Assembly (NCBI RefSeq): GCF_002237365.1
Contig: NZ_NMUO01000001.1
Coordinates: 1 to 64,000, forward strand
Direction: 5' to 3'
Source of the DNA: Zobellella denitrificans
GTDB taxonomy: Bacteria; Pseudomonadota; Gammaproteobacteria; Enterobacterales; Aeromonadaceae
Length of the DNA stretch: 64,000 nt
In this document: positions 34,804 to 42,871 of the stretch, one piece after another
Layout: the number at the start of each line of letters is the position of its first letter
Numbering within the stretch: position 1 is the stretch's first letter
Program-made: the position numbers and the translations under genes
The notes under the pieces: model-generated
What the model was told of the DNA's origin: nothing
Seen by the model: only the letters and a program-made list of their open reading frames with translations
Database searches by the model: none

Positions 34804-35745
34804 ATGAAACTTTCCATCTGTACCGATGTGATGGGCAACCTCTCCTTCACCGAGATGCTCGACAACTGCGTGGCGCTGGGCGTCGAGGGCCTGGAAATGA
34901 CCGGCGGCGGCTGGTCCAAGGGGCCCCATTTCCGTGCCGACGAACTGCTGGCCGACAAGGGCCTGCTGAAGAAAAAACTCGCCGAAATCGAGGCCCGCGG
35001 CCTCGAGATCGCCGCGCTCAACTGCTCGGCCAACCCGCTCGATCCGGGCGCCATGGGCGAGCGCCACCTCAAGGAGATGGAGCAGACCATCCGCCTGGCC
35101 GGCGAAATCGGCGTGAAGAAGATAGTCACCATGTCCGGTCTGCCCGCCGCCGCCCCCGGCGACAGCGTGCCGAACTGGCTGGTCTACACCAAGAGCTGGC
35201 CCGACGAGATGCCCGAGCGCGACCGCTACCAGTGGGAAGACTGCGCCTTCCCGCTCTGGCACCGGCTGGTGAAGCTGGCCGACGAGGTGGGCGTGGAGAA
35301 ATACGCGCTGGAAAACTTCTCGGCCATGCTGGTGTGGAACCCCGAGACCCTGTTCCGTCTACGCAACGAAGTGGGCCCCAAGGTCGGCCTGAACCTCGAC
35401 CCCTCGCACCTGTTCTGGAAAGGGGCCTGCCCCATCGCCGCGGCCCGCGCCCTGGGCGATGCCATCCACCACGTGCACGGCAAGGACACCCGTATCGAGC
35501 GCGGCCTGGCCGATGTGAACGGCCTGCTCGAACTGAAGGAGGTCACCGACGTGGCCAACCGCGCCTGGAACTACGTCGCCGTCGGCGCCGGCCACGACCT
35601 GCAGTGGTGGAAGGAGTTCTTCTCGGTGGTGCGCATGGTGGGCTACAACGACTGGGTCAGCCTGGAAATGGAAGACTTCACCATGTCCACCGAGGCGGGC
35701 ATAAAGTCCTCGATTGACGCCCTTCAGCAAACCATCAGCAGGTAA
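34804..35745 (+). CDS. Sugar phosphate isomerase/epimerase family protein (TIM barrel)
   Basis: A 313-residue xylose-isomerase-like TIM-barrel protein. It begins MKLSICTDVMGNLSFTEMLD, then GVEGLEMTGGGWS, ALNCSANPLDPGAMGERH and a metal-binding set in KYALENFSAMLVWNP, VGLNLDPSHLFW and IHHVHGKDTRIERGL. The family lies beside Gfo/Idh/MocA dehydrogenases in many bacteria and probably epimerises or dehydrates the keto product. It is not the same subfamily as the proteins at 20522 or 30467. A strong hairpin follows at 35765. Confidence 0.82.
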   Translation: MKLSICTDVMGNLSFTEMLDNCVALGVEGLEMTGGGWSKGPHFRADELLADKGLLKKKLAEIEARGLEIAALNCSANPLDPGAMGERHLKEMEQTIRLAGEIGVKKIVTMSGLPAAAPGDSVPNWLVYTKSWPDEMPERDRYQWEDCAFPLWHRLVKLADEVGVEKYALENFSAMLVWNPETLFRLRNEVGPKVGLNLDPSHLFWKGACPIAAARALGDAIHHVHGKDTRIERGLADVNGLLELKEVTDVANRAWNYVAVGAGHDLQWWKEFFSVVRMVGYNDWVSLEMEDFTMSTEAGIKSSIDALQQTISR

Positions 35746-35764
35746 ATCGAAGCGCGTTAACGGC

Positions 35765-35795
35765 CCCGTCAACCCACCTCTGGCGGGTTGACGGG
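35765..35795 (+). terminator. Strong hairpin after the oxidoreductase/epimerase operon
   Basis: CCCGTCAACCC and GGGTTGACGGG form a perfect 11-bp stem with a 9-base loop. There is no long T-run, so it may act as a weak terminator or as protection for the 3' end. Confidence 0.6.
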
Positions 35796-35940
35796 ACTTG
35801 TTCCCACCCCCTTTCCATACGAAAAGCCGTTATCCCCCAAATGGGTGATTTTGGATTTTTTCGTTGCCAGATCCTCTCTCCCTGGCCAAGGCTTGTTAAG
35901 TCCACTGGACGATTGCCCCCAACAACAAGGAGAGACGGGT

Positions 35941-36228
35941 ATGAACAAGCTGCTTTCATCCACCCTGCTGGCGGCCATGCTGGCCGTCGGTACCCCGGCC
36001 CTGGCCAACGACCCCGCCGGGGAAGAGGCCATGGTCACCAGCATCGACATCAACACCGCCACCCAGGAGCAACTGGCCCTGCTGACCGGCGTGGGTCCGG
36101 CCAAGGCGGCGGCCATCGTGGAGTACCGTGAAAACAACGGTCCCTTCGCCTCGGTCGACGACCTGGCCAAGGTCAGCGGCATAGGCCCGGCCACGGTGGA
36201 GAAAAACCGGCACCTGTTGAGCAACTGA
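35941..36228 (+). CDS. ComEA-family helix-hairpin-helix protein
   Basis: A 95-residue exported protein. The signal peptide is MNKLLSSTLLAAMLAVGTPA, with cleavage after ALA. Two helix-hairpin-helix motifs follow (IDINTATQEQLALLTGVGPA and FASVDDLAKVSGIGPATVEK). In competence systems ComEA binds incoming DNA in the periplasm; this short form is widespread in Gammaproteobacteria (YbaV/ComEA). AAGGAGAG upstream fixes the ATG at 35941. It is a single gene bounded by hairpins on both sides. Confidence 0.92.
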   Translation: MNKLLSSTLLAAMLAVGTPALANDPAGEEAMVTSIDINTATQEQLALLTGVGPAKAAAIVEYRENNGPFASVDDLAKVSGIGPATVEKNRHLLSN

Positions 36229-36235
36229 GCGCCAC

Positions 36236-36263
36236 GGCCCTCCCGCCCATGGCCGGGAGGGCC
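36236..36263 (+). terminator. Hairpin terminator after the ComEA-like gene
   Basis: GGCCCTCCCG and CGGGAGGGCC form a perfect 10-bp stem with an 8-base loop, 7 bases after the stop. The T-tract is poor. Confidence 0.65.
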
Positions 36264-36272
36264 GCTATTGGT

Positions 36273-36278
36273 TATGAT
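36273..36278 (+). promoter_or_regulatory. Probable galU -10 element
   Basis: TATGAT lies 30 bases before the galU ATG, immediately after the hairpin that ends the upstream gene. No convincing -35 is visible. Confidence 0.45.
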
Positions 36279-36307
36279 ACGGGCCCGATGTTTTTTTGGT
36301 GCCCGCC

Positions 36308-37213
36308 ATGCCTTCACAGTCGCTTATCCGTAAAGCCGTTATCCCCGTCGCCGGTCTGGGAACCCGGATGTTGCCCGCCACCAAGGCCATTCCCAAGGAA
36401 ATGCTGCCGGTGGTCGACAAACCCCTGATCCAGTATGTGGTCAACGAGGCGGTGCAGGCCGGGATCAAGGAAATCGTGCTGGTGACCCACGCCAGCAAGA
36501 ACTCCATCGAAAACCATTTCGACACCAGTTTCGAACTGGAGGCTACCCTGGAAAAACGGGTCAAGCGCCAGTTGCTCAGCGAAGTGCAGAACATCTGTCC
36601 CCCAGACGTCACCATCATGCACGTGCGCCAGGGCGAGGCCAAGGGACTGGGCCACGCCATCCTCTGCGCCCATCCCCTGGTGGGCGACGCCCCCTTCGCC
36701 ATACTGCTGCCGGACGTGCTGATCGACGAGGTGAGCTGCGATCTGCGCCGGGACAACCTGGCCGCCATGATCCAGGCCTTCGGTGCACGGGGAAGCAGCC
36801 AGATCCTGGTGGAGCCGGTGGCCGCCGAGCAGGTGGATCAGTTCGGTATCGTCGATATCAACGGCAGCGCCCTGGAGCAGGGCCGTTCCGCCCCACTCTG
36901 CGCCATCGTCGAAAAACCGCAGCGCAGCGATGCCCCCTCCAACCTGGCGGTGGTGGGCCGCTATGTCCTCTCCGCCAATATCTGGCCGCTGTTGAAGAAA
37001 ACCCCCCTCGGCAAGGGCGATGAAATCCAGCTGACCGACAGCATCGCCATGCTGATGGAGCGGGAGCCGGTAGAAGCCCACCATATCCTGGGCAAGAGCC
37101 ACGATTGCGGCAGCAAGCTCGGGCTGCTGACGGCCAATGTGGAATACGGGCTGCGCCACCCGGAGCTGGGGCCGGCCTTCGCCCGCTACCTGCAGCAGTT
37201 GCGCCTTCAGTGA
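36308..37213 (+). CDS. galU: UTP-glucose-1-phosphate uridylyltransferase
   Basis: A 301-residue nucleotidyltransferase making UDP-glucose (EC 2.7.7.9) for envelope polysaccharides. The signature is [20 protein letters not shown] then [15 protein letters not shown]. Later motifs are [45 protein letters not shown] and [11 protein letters not shown]. The gene ends 7 bases inside the convergent rssB gene. The galU-rssB neighbourhood is conserved with E. coli, though orientations differ. Confidence 0.96.
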   Translation: MPSQSLIRKAVIPVAGLGTRMLPATKAIPKEMLPVVDKPLIQYVVNEAVQAGIKEIVLVTHASKNSIENHFDTSFELEATLEKRVKRQLLSEVQNICPPDVTIMHVRQGEAKGLGHAILCAHPLVGDAPFAILLPDVLIDEVSCDLRRDNLAAMIQAFGARGSSQILVEPVAAEQVDQFGIVDINGSALEQGRSAPLCAIVEKPQRSDAPSNLAVVGRYVLSANIWPLLKKTPLGKGDEIQLTDSIAMLMEREPVEAHHILGKSHDCGSKLGLLTANVEYGLRHPELGPAFARYLQQLRLQ

Positions 37214-38181
37214 TCGCCGCGGCTGGCGGTGAGCTCTATCTCGCCGCCGAAGCTGCCCTTCAGGTTGAGGCTCAGAGGAAAGGAACAGCGGTAGCTGAGC
37301 TGGTTGGCGGTCAGCTCCTGCCGGCCCAGGGGCCCGGCATTGCAGCGCTCCAGCCAGTCGCTGCCGGCCATGCCGCCATTGGCCACCTCCACCCGGCCTC
37401 CATCCGCATGCAACCGGAACAGCGCCAGGTTGACCCTGGTATCCAGCCCCACCTCCAGGATCAGGCGGTTGATGTATTCCAGGGTGCGGGCCAGGCTGTG
37501 CAGCACGCAATCCTGGCGGGAGCCGTAATGGCGCAGGGGTTCGTTGAGGATAAAGGTCACCAGGGTCATCACCACGGGGGTGTCCATGTTGAGCGGATCG
37601 AACTCCGCCAGCAGCAGCAGCAGATCCTGATCCAGCCTGATGTACTCGGTCAGTACCCAGGGCGAGCTTTGCCGGCAACTCAGCCGCCAGTCGCCCAGGG
37701 TCCGCTCCGGCTGCTGCCGCCAGCCCTGCAGCAACCGGCTGGCGGCGATGTCCTCCCGCCGGTAATAGGCCAGGTGTTCGTTCAGTTCGTCCAGCAACTT
37801 GCCGGGATCGGGCCTGAGGCTGCCGGCGATCACTTCCGCCACCAGGTTCCAGCTGCGAATGGGCTTGATCAGGTAGTCCTCGGCGCCGGCGCGCAGGGCC
37901 CGGGCCACGTCGGCCATTTTCTGCTGGCCGGAAATGGCGATCACCGGCAGGGCGGGATAACGCCGCTTCAGGCTGGTGATCAGCTCCTGATCCGACGGTG
38001 CCGGCAGCAGCAGATCACTCAGCACCAGATCGGGGCTGTTCAGCTCTGCCTGCAACAACCCCTCTTCGCCGTTGTCCGCCTCTATCACCCTGGCCCCCCA
38101 CAGCTCGAGGTAGGCCACCATCAGCCGACGGAACAGGGGGTCGTCTTCTATTAACAGGATCAGGGGTGACCAGTCGAACAT
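37207..38181 (-). CDS. rssB: RssB-like response regulator (RpoS adaptor)
   Basis: A 324-residue protein. The receiver domain has acidic residues E12-D14, phospho-acceptor D56 in [10 protein letters not shown]84 and K106 in DYLIKPIR. A divergent PP2C-like effector domain (about 150-320) follows, containing [20 protein letters not shown] and [17 protein letters not shown]. coli RssB delivers sigma S to ClpXP. The same domain order, similar length (337 in E. coli) and location next to galU support this role. The effector domain lacks PP2C metal aspartates, as in RssB. It overlaps galU by 7 bases tail to tail. Confidence 0.88.
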   Translation of the reverse strand: MFDWSPLILLIEDDPLFRRLMVAYLELWGARVIEADNGEEGLLQAELNSPDLVLSDLLLPAPSDQELITSLKRRYPALPVIAISGQQKMADVARALRAGAEDYLIKPIRSWNLVAEVIAGSLRPDPGKLLDELNEHLAYYRREDIAASRLLQGWRQQPERTLGDWRLSCRQSSPWVLTEYIRLDQDLLLLLAEFDPLNMDTPVVMTLVTFILNEPLRHYGSRQDCVLHSLARTLEYINRLILEVGLDTRVNLALFRLHADGGRVEVANGGMAGSDWLERCNAGPLGRQELTANQLSYRCSFPLSLNLKGSFGGEIELTASRGDH

Positions 38182-38319
38182 GGCGTCGCTTAATGTGAAT
38201 GATAATGGGAATATAAATTGAGCCTAGCTTATTTCAGCCCGGCCGGCAGCGACAAGCCCGGCTGTATTCTGCCGGCGCTTTATTGGATAATGGCCGTCCC
38301 CTTCGAACACAGCGGCATT

Positions 38320-39000
38320 ATGACTCCGGCAGAATACCAGGCACTGACCTCCCCCCGACTGTCCCACCCGGCGCGCAGCCTGTACCAGTACTATCTGCGT
38401 CACCACGCCCGGGGCGACCAGACCCAGCCCCTGGACTACCCCGACCTGGGCAAGGCGCTGGCGGTGCAGGGTGAGGGCGAATACCGCTACCGGGTGACCC
38501 CTGCGGAGCTGACCGCCCTGGTGGATGAGTTGCTGGAGGCCGGCCTGCTGAGCCCGCTGGAAAGGCCCCACCCCCAGCACTATCACGGCGCCGTGTTTTC
38601 GCTGCCGCTGAAGCGGCTGCAGGGGCTGGCTCCCCTGCCCTCCCGCCAGTTCGCCATGCACCCCGAGTGGCGCCCCGACGCCCAGTTCGGCGGCCTGGCC
38701 CGGCTGTGCGGCCTGCTCGACAGCCACTTCGACGAGACCGAACTGGGCGAGTTCATCGCCTACTGGCTGGGGCGGCCCGAAGTGTTTGAAAACCAGCATC
38801 AGTGGATGCTGAAATTTGTGCGCAAGCTCAAACACCAGCGCAGCGTCAGGCGAGCCCCGGCGCCAGCCGGAACCGAAGGCTACCAACAGGTGCCGGTCCG
38901 GGCCGCCCCCGGGCCCAGCCGCCGGGCCCGCGAAATGATGGAAGAGGCGCAACGCCTCGGCACCGACTGCCAGGAAGACCACCATGAAAAAGACACCTGA
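38320..39000 (+). CDS. dnaT: DnaT-like primosomal protein
   Basis: A 226-residue protein. The C-terminal part (FAMHPEWRPDAQFGGLARLC, then ELGEFIAYWLGRPEVFENQH and QWMLKFVRKLKHQ) matches the DnaT domain of E. coli, which helps load DnaB at restarted forks. The N-terminal region (MTPAEYQALTSPRLSHPARS) resembles Aeromonas-type DnaT. The start at 38320 is chosen by this similarity; the ATG at 38290 is also possible and neither has a good ribosome site. The gene overlaps the DnaC-like gene by 17 bases. It is divergent from rssB. Confidence 0.85.
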   Translation: MTPAEYQALTSPRLSHPARSLYQYYLRHHARGDQTQPLDYPDLGKALAVQGEGEYRYRVTPAELTALVDELLEAGLLSPLERPHPQHYHGAVFSLPLKRLQGLAPLPSRQFAMHPEWRPDAQFGGLARLCGLLDSHFDETELGEFIAYWLGRPEVFENQHQWMLKFVRKLKHQRSVRRAPAPAGTEGYQQVPVRAAPGPSRRAREMMEEAQRLGTDCQEDHHEKDT

Positions 39001-39826
39001 AGAAATCGCCGCCGACCTGGCCGAGATTGCCCGCCGGCGCCGGCAACGACCGGATCAGGACCTGTCCGCCACCAACGCCGGCGGTCAGGTACAAGGGCTG
39101 CTGGCCCGTCTGCAGCGGCTGCGCGCCAGCGGCACCCTGCCCCAGTATGACTACGCCAGCCTCAAGCGCCAGTACGAAGAGCAGGCCAATGCCGAGGTGC
39201 GCCTGGCCCAGCAGGAGGCCCGCCAAAAACGTACCGAGAGACTGCTGGCCCAGGCGGATCTCAATCCGGACTGGACCTTCGCCAACATGGACCCGGACGA
39301 TCCGGCGCTCGGCCACCATATCGCCACCGCCCACCATTTTATCAACGCCTTCGATCACTGGGGCACCAAGGGCGGTACCGCCATCCTGATCTACGGCGAT
39401 TTCGGCACCGGCAAGTCGACCCTGGCCGGCGCCATCGCCCATGAGCTGATCCGCCAGCACCAGAAATCGGTGATCTTCCAGCAGTGGGCCTCGGTGGTGG
39501 ACCGGCTGTTCTTCGGCGTGATCGAGGATCAGGAAAGCCGCAACCAGTATCGCCGCGCCCTGGAAGAAGTGGACCTGCTGGTGCTGGACGAGGTGGCCGC
39601 CAACCGCAGCCGCCTGGCCGAAAGCCAGTCCAGCTTTCTCGGCCACCTGCTGCGCCGACGGCGCAACCTGTCCAAGAGTGTCATCATCATCACCAATCAC
39701 GATCCCCAGGCACTGCACCGGGCGGTGGGCGACTTCTGCTTCGAGGCCATCAAGGCGTTCCACCCGGTCGACATCGCCCTGCAGGGCCCCAGCCGCCGGC
39801 CCGACATCGGCGATTACAGGAGCTAA
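38984..39826 (+). CDS. dnaC: DnaC-like helicase loader ATPase
   Basis: A 280-residue AAA+ protein. A basic, coiled N-terminal region (about 1-100) is followed by Walker A GDFGTGKST (near residue 138), Walker B LLVLDEVA, sensor 1 VIIITNHDPQ and a C-terminal arginine-containing segment. It resembles DnaC, which loads the DnaB helicase. With the dnaT-like gene, which overlaps it, this forms the standard dnaT-dnaC primosome pair. Confidence 0.88.
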   Translation: MKKTPEEIAADLAEIARRRRQRPDQDLSATNAGGQVQGLLARLQRLRASGTLPQYDYASLKRQYEEQANAEVRLAQQEARQKRTERLLAQADLNPDWTFANMDPDDPALGHHIATAHHFINAFDHWGTKGGTAILIYGDFGTGKSTLAGAIAHELIRQHQKSVIFQQWASVVDRLFFGVIEDQESRNQYRRALEEVDLLVLDEVAANRSRLAESQSSFLGHLLRRRRNLSKSVIIITNHDPQALHRAVGDFCFEAIKAFHPVDIALQGPSRRPDIGDYRS

Positions 39827-39958
39827 CCGGGTCTGAAAGACGAAAACGCCACCCACCGGGACAAGGACGATAAAGAGTTATTAAATTGTAACAATCGCCG
39901 ATATTTTCAGGTAGAGTGACGACCCGGATCTACCGCTATCGGCTTCACCCAGGGACTC

Positions 39959-41317
39959 ATGTCGGGCACAGGACTCACCACCAAGACGGCGCTGTTCACC
40001 ATATTGCTGACACTGCTGACCCTGAGCACCGTCCTGCTGGCCCTGCTCTCGTTTTCCGGCTATCGCGCTGCCGTCAACCACCTCGCCGACCAGCAGACCC
40101 AGGCCCTGATGACCGCCAGCCGCCTGGTTCAGCAGAGCGAAAGCATGGTGGCCAGCAGCGCCCTGCTGCTGCTGGCGGACACCCATGCCAGCCGCCGCAG
40201 GGCGGTGTTCGAGATCACCGATCGCAGCGAATGGATAGGCCGGCTCACCGACGCGCTGCAGCAATACCGCAACCACGACCGCCACTTCGCCGAGCTAACC
40301 CAGGCCCGCTTCGCCCTGGCCGAAAACCTGCAGCACCTGGATACCCTGGTCGGGGAGCGCATCAACCTGCTCGGCCGGCTGGAACAGGCCCCGGCAGGCG
40401 ACGAACTGCCGGCCCTGCGCCAGCTGGAGCAACGGCTGCGGCAAGGCGTCGAGATCAACCGGCGCCTGTCGAGGGATCTGAGCGTTGCGGTGGGCTTTCA
40501 TATCCACGACATCCGCAACGGCATACTGAATACCGTCGCTCAACTCAACACCGATATCGAACGACGGGAACGGCAACTGCTGCTCATCGCCGCCGCCGCC
40601 CTGCTGATGGTGGTGATCACCGTCGTCTACATCCATCGCACCATAGTGCATCGTATCCTGGCCCTGCAGCGGGCCATCAGCCATGAGCGCCCCCGCCCCG
40701 AATACGTGGTGGTGCAGGGACGGGACGAGATCAGCGACATGGCGCGCTCGGTGAGGAATTACATCGAAAAGATAGGTAAAAACGAGGCCCGCATCCTGAA
40801 CATGAATCAGAAACTGCACTTCATGGCCAATCACGATGCCCTGACCGGGCTTTATAACCGCCATCATTTTGAGCATCATGTGCAGGCCTTGCGCCTGCGC
40901 GCCCCCGACAGCCACCTCTGCCTGGCCATGGTGGATATCGACTTCTTCAAGTCGATCAATGATCGCTTCGGCCACGACGCGGGCGACAAAGTACTGACCC
41001 AGGTAGCGGCGACCTTTATCTCCGTCCTGCCCCCGTCGACCCTGGTGGCCCGTTTCGGCGGCGAAGAGTTCGCCATTCTTTTTACCGGCACCTCCGCCGA
41101 GCAGGCCCGGCAGGCGCTCGAGCACCTGCGTGGCCAGTTGGCCGGGACCCCGCTCGAGCCCCATGATCTCAGGGTCACCCTGAGCGGCGGCCTGGCCTGC
41201 GATTATCGTCCGGCCGACATCGGCCTGGCCCTGAAGGCGGCCGATACCGCCCTGTATCAGGCCAAACACCAGGGCCGTAACAGGATAGTCCTCGCTTCTC
41301 CCTTGCACACCGCCTAA
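39959..41317 (+). CDS. Membrane-bound diguanylate cyclase
   Basis: A 452-residue inner-membrane signalling enzyme. One transmembrane helix lies near residues 8-32, followed by a helical periplasmic sensor (about 35-200) and a second helix (LLLIAAAALLMVVITVVYIH). A HAMP-like linker precedes the GGDEF domain (about 285-445). The active-site motif is G367-GEEF, and GLYNRHHF and DIDFFKSINDRFGHDAGD are intact, so it should make cyclic di-GMP. No RxxD inhibitory site precedes GGEEF (the sequence there is STLVARFGGEEF). It lies 11 bases before a solute-binding-protein gene, which may sense or supply its ligand. Confidence 0.9.
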   Translation: MSGTGLTTKTALFTILLTLLTLSTVLLALLSFSGYRAAVNHLADQQTQALMTASRLVQQSESMVASSALLLLADTHASRRRAVFEITDRSEWIGRLTDALQQYRNHDRHFAELTQARFALAENLQHLDTLVGERINLLGRLEQAPAGDELPALRQLEQRLRQGVEINRRLSRDLSVAVGFHIHDIRNGILNTVAQLNTDIERRERQLLLIAAAALLMVVITVVYIHRTIVHRILALQRAISHERPRPEYVVVQGRDEISDMARSVRNYIEKIGKNEARILNMNQKLHFMANHDALTGLYNRHHFEHHVQALRLRAPDSHLCLAMVDIDFFKSINDRFGHDAGDKVLTQVAATFISVLPPSTLVARFGGEEFAILFTGTSAEQARQALEHLRGQLAGTPLEPHDLRVTLSGGLACDYRPADIGLALKAADTALYQAKHQGRNRIVLASPLHTA

Positions 41318-41328
41318 GGAACGCATCC

Positions 41329-42810
41329 ATGCCGGCAGTCCCACGTTATTTTGCCATATTGATCTGTCTGCTAACCCTGGGCCTGGCCCAGGCCGCCCCG
41401 CGCACCGACATCCGGGTAGAACTGCAGCTGGAGCCGCCACACCTGGATCCCACCCAGACCGCATCGGCCACCACGGCCGAAGTCACCTACGCCAACCTGT
41501 TCCAGGGGCTGACCCGGGTCGACCAGCAGGGAGAGGTGATCCCCGCCCTGGCCCGCACCTGGCGGGTGAGTGAGGATGGCCTGAGCTACGACTTCACCCT
41601 GGCCCGGGGAGCGCGCTTTCACGACGGCAGCCCCTTCAACGCCGGCGTCGCCAAGTTCGCCCTCGACCGGCTGCGGGATCCTGCGGGCGGCAACCCCCAG
41701 CGCCAGCTCTACACCGCCATCGACGAGGTACGGACGCACGGCGAGCACGGGCTGGAATTGCGCCTGTCGCGTCCCGATAGCCTGCTGCCCTTCAAGCTGG
41801 CCCTGTCCGCCGCCGTCATGGTGCATCCCGACAGCGCCGACAACAATCGCCATCACCCGGTAGGCACGGGTCCCTACCGTTTCGCCGGGCGGATGCCCGG
41901 ACAGGGCGTCCGCCTCGAATACTTCCCCGGTTACTGGGGAGCCGAGCCGCACATCAAACAGGCCCACTTCACCTTTACCGCCAACCTCGTGGAGCTGGAG
42001 GCCAGCCTGTCGGAAGGGCTTATCGATCACTACTCCGATGCCAGCACCCTGGTCTCGCAGGCCCAGTTGCGCCACCGCAGCGACTACCTGATCCGTGACG
42101 GCATCGGCGAAGGAGAGATACTGCTGGCCATCAACAATGCCCGCCCGCCTTTCGACCAGCTGCCGGTACGCCGGGCCCTGGCCCATGCCATCGACAAGCA
42201 GGCGATACGCAAGCAGCTGTACCAGTTCAATACGCCACCGCTTATCGGCAGCCATTTCTCCCCCCATCACCCGGCCTATGTGGAACTCAGCGACTATTAT
42301 CCCCATGACCGGGAAAAGGCCCGCCGCCTGCTGCAGGAAGCGGGAGTCGCCCCCGGCACCGCCATGACCATCACCATACCGCCCACCCTCTACGCGGCCG
42401 AACTCGCGCTGCGGATCGCCGGTGAACTGGAGGCCATTGGACTCGAACTCCAGGTGGAAAGGATAAGCTGGCCCCAATGGCTGGAGCAGGTGTTCACCAA
42501 CAAGGACTATGAGCTGACCATTGTGTCCCACATCGAGCCCATGGACATCGACATCTATGCCAGGGATCACTATTACTTCAACTACGACAACGGCGCCTTC
42601 AAGGCCTTGTGGCACCGCATCGAGCAGACCACGGCGCAGGCGGAGCGCTACCGCCTGCTGGCGGATGCCCAGCGCATGCTGGCCGAGGACGCGGTGAACG
42701 TGTTCCTGCTGATGAAGCCCCAGCTGTCCATCCACAAGAGCAACCTCAGGGGCACCTGGGTCAATACCCCGGTGCCGGCGGTGGTGCTGGAAGAGATGCA
42801 CTGGGAGTGA
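41329..42810 (+). CDS. Extracellular solute-binding protein, family 5 (oligopeptide/nickel type)
   Basis: A 493-residue periplasmic protein. The signal peptide is MPAVPRYFAILICLLTLGLA, cleaved after QAA. The SBP_bac_5 signatures are LDPTQTASATTAEVTYANLF, LSYDFTLARGARFHDGSPFN, HHPVGTGPYRFAG and NNARPPFDQLPVRRALAHAI. It probably binds a peptide or other small ligand. No permease or ATPase gene is beside it, so it may feed a transporter elsewhere or act as a sensor partner of the diguanylate cyclase upstream. It is 62 bases from the histidine kinase gene. Confidence 0.88.
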   Translation: MPAVPRYFAILICLLTLGLAQAAPRTDIRVELQLEPPHLDPTQTASATTAEVTYANLFQGLTRVDQQGEVIPALARTWRVSEDGLSYDFTLARGARFHDGSPFNAGVAKFALDRLRDPAGGNPQRQLYTAIDEVRTHGEHGLELRLSRPDSLLPFKLALSAAVMVHPDSADNNRHHPVGTGPYRFAGRMPGQGVRLEYFPGYWGAEPHIKQAHFTFTANLVELEASLSEGLIDHYSDASTLVSQAQLRHRSDYLIRDGIGEGEILLAINNARPPFDQLPVRRALAHAIDKQAIRKQLYQFNTPPLIGSHFSPHHPAYVELSDYYPHDREKARRLLQEAGVAPGTAMTITIPPTLYAAELALRIAGELEAIGLELQVERISWPQWLEQVFTNKDYELTIVSHIEPMDIDIYARDHYYFNYDNGAFKALWHRIEQTTAQAERYRLLADAQRMLAEDAVNVFLLMKPQLSIHKSNLRGTWVNTPVPAVVLEEMHWE

Positions 42811-42871
42811 CGCCCTGTTTGCGGAGGTTTGCTCCCGCCCCGGCTGTTGCTAAACTGGCCTCTTCCCCCGG

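Noticed and set aside
35765-35795. Operator role for the 11-bp-stem hairpin after the TIM-barrel gene
   Set aside because: Its place right after a stop codon and ahead of an unrelated gene fits a transcript-end hairpin better than a regulator site.
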